NCBI RefSeq assembly: GCF_016765695.1
Contig: NZ_JAETGO010000080.1
Span: 1 to 42,054, forward strand
From: Sporosalibacterium faouarense
GTDB lineage: Bacteria > Bacillota > Clostridia > Tissierellales > VENL01
Direction: 5' to 3'
DNA: 42,054 nt
The stretch's first letter is position 1; each line of letters opens with the position of its first letter. A program made the position numbers and the translations under genes. The notes under the pieces are model-generated. The model was not told the DNA's origin and did not search any database. It was given only the letters and a program-made list of their open reading frames with translations. Of the stretch, positions 41,993 to 42,054 are shown piece after piece.

Positions 41993-42054
41993 ATCGAGTA
42001 GGAGGTAGATAATTATTTTATCTACCGACCTCTCACACCACCGTACGTACCGTT
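41993..42054 (-). mobile_element. 3' end of a group II intron (partial)
   Basis: Read on the minus strand from 42054: ...CGTACGTACGGTGGT, then GTGTGAGAGG, then a hairpin GGTAGATAAAATAATTATCTACC and CTCCTACTCGAT. This is the 3' half of domain V, the linker, domain VI and the 3' splice region typical of bacterial group II introns. Its junction with flanking sequence is near 41993. The rest, including any reverse transcriptase, lies beyond the window. Confidence 0.75.

Noticed and set aside
1-42054. CRISPR arrays, tRNA or rRNA genes, phage genes, integrase/attachment sites
   Set aside because: I found no direct-repeat array with spacers, no tRNA cloverleaf-like stretch, and no phage or integrase ORF.

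Overview
The window is AT-rich, low-GC Firmicute DNA. The protein set points to an anaerobic, probably spore-forming member of Clostridia or Tissierellia: a butyryl-CoA dehydrogenase/Etf operon, two T-box leaders, a CD3324-family regulator, a DUF3231 protein, an SLH-domain wall hydrolase and an extracellular flavin-dependent reductase. Ribosome binding sites are strong (AGGAGG type) and GTG/TTG starts are common. I see no tRNA, rRNA, CRISPR array or prophage.

Region 1 (1-8240): small regulator/target modules. An Rrf2 regulator and a methyltransferase share a 25-bp operator. A TetR gene is followed by a MacB-like ABC exporter, and its promoter carries two TGACA-N3-TGTCA operators. Next come a beheaded FusB/FBP-type zinc-finger gene, a second methyltransferase, a YciI-like protein, and a divergent MarR / YhdH-type oxidoreductase pair with a consensus promoter over a 22-bp palindrome.

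Region 2 (8414-15490): a TetR-ABC exporter operon (ATPase plus COG3559-type permease) behind a 31-bp operator, an XRE regulator/DUF3169 pair, a small glycine-rich membrane protein behind repeated TGACAA-N6-TTGTCA sites, a GNAT/aminoglycoside-phosphotransferase-like overlapping pair, and a CD3324-family regulator with an apparent 8-codon leader peptide and hairpin.

Region 3 (15631-25472): a polar amino-acid ABC transporter under a T-box whose specifier (CAC) and discriminator-pairing base (G) both indicate tRNA-His, so it is probably a histidine importer. Upstream lie an exported FMN/FAD lipoprotein reductase with a MerR-type promoter (19-bp spacer) and the MerR regulator itself. Then come a Nudix hydrolase, an SLH-NlpC/P60 hydrolase, and argS behind its own T-box.

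Region 4 (25690-37938): an orphan XdhC-family protein with domains in permuted order, an HxlR/GNAT divergent pair, a lipoprotein, a LysE-type exporter, a hypothetical protein, the DbpA-type RNA helicase, a tiny ORF with a problematic start, an ABC-F protein, a DUF3231 protein and a sigma-54 activator with PAS domains.

Region 5 (38131-42054): maoC-like hydratase, acyl-CoA dehydrogenase, etfB and etfA in one minus-strand operon. It is preceded by an excellent -24/-12 sigma-54 promoter, and the sigma-54 activator lies just downstream, which makes a self-contained circuit for crotonyl-CoA to butyryl-CoA metabolism. The right edge is the 3' end of a group II intron on the minus strand. The left edge has unlike-composition sequence that may be part of a similar element.

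The features most worth follow-up are the sigma-54/bcd-etf circuit, the MerR-controlled flavinylated reductase beside the His T-box transporter, the leader peptide before the CD3324 gene, and the set of newly visible operators.
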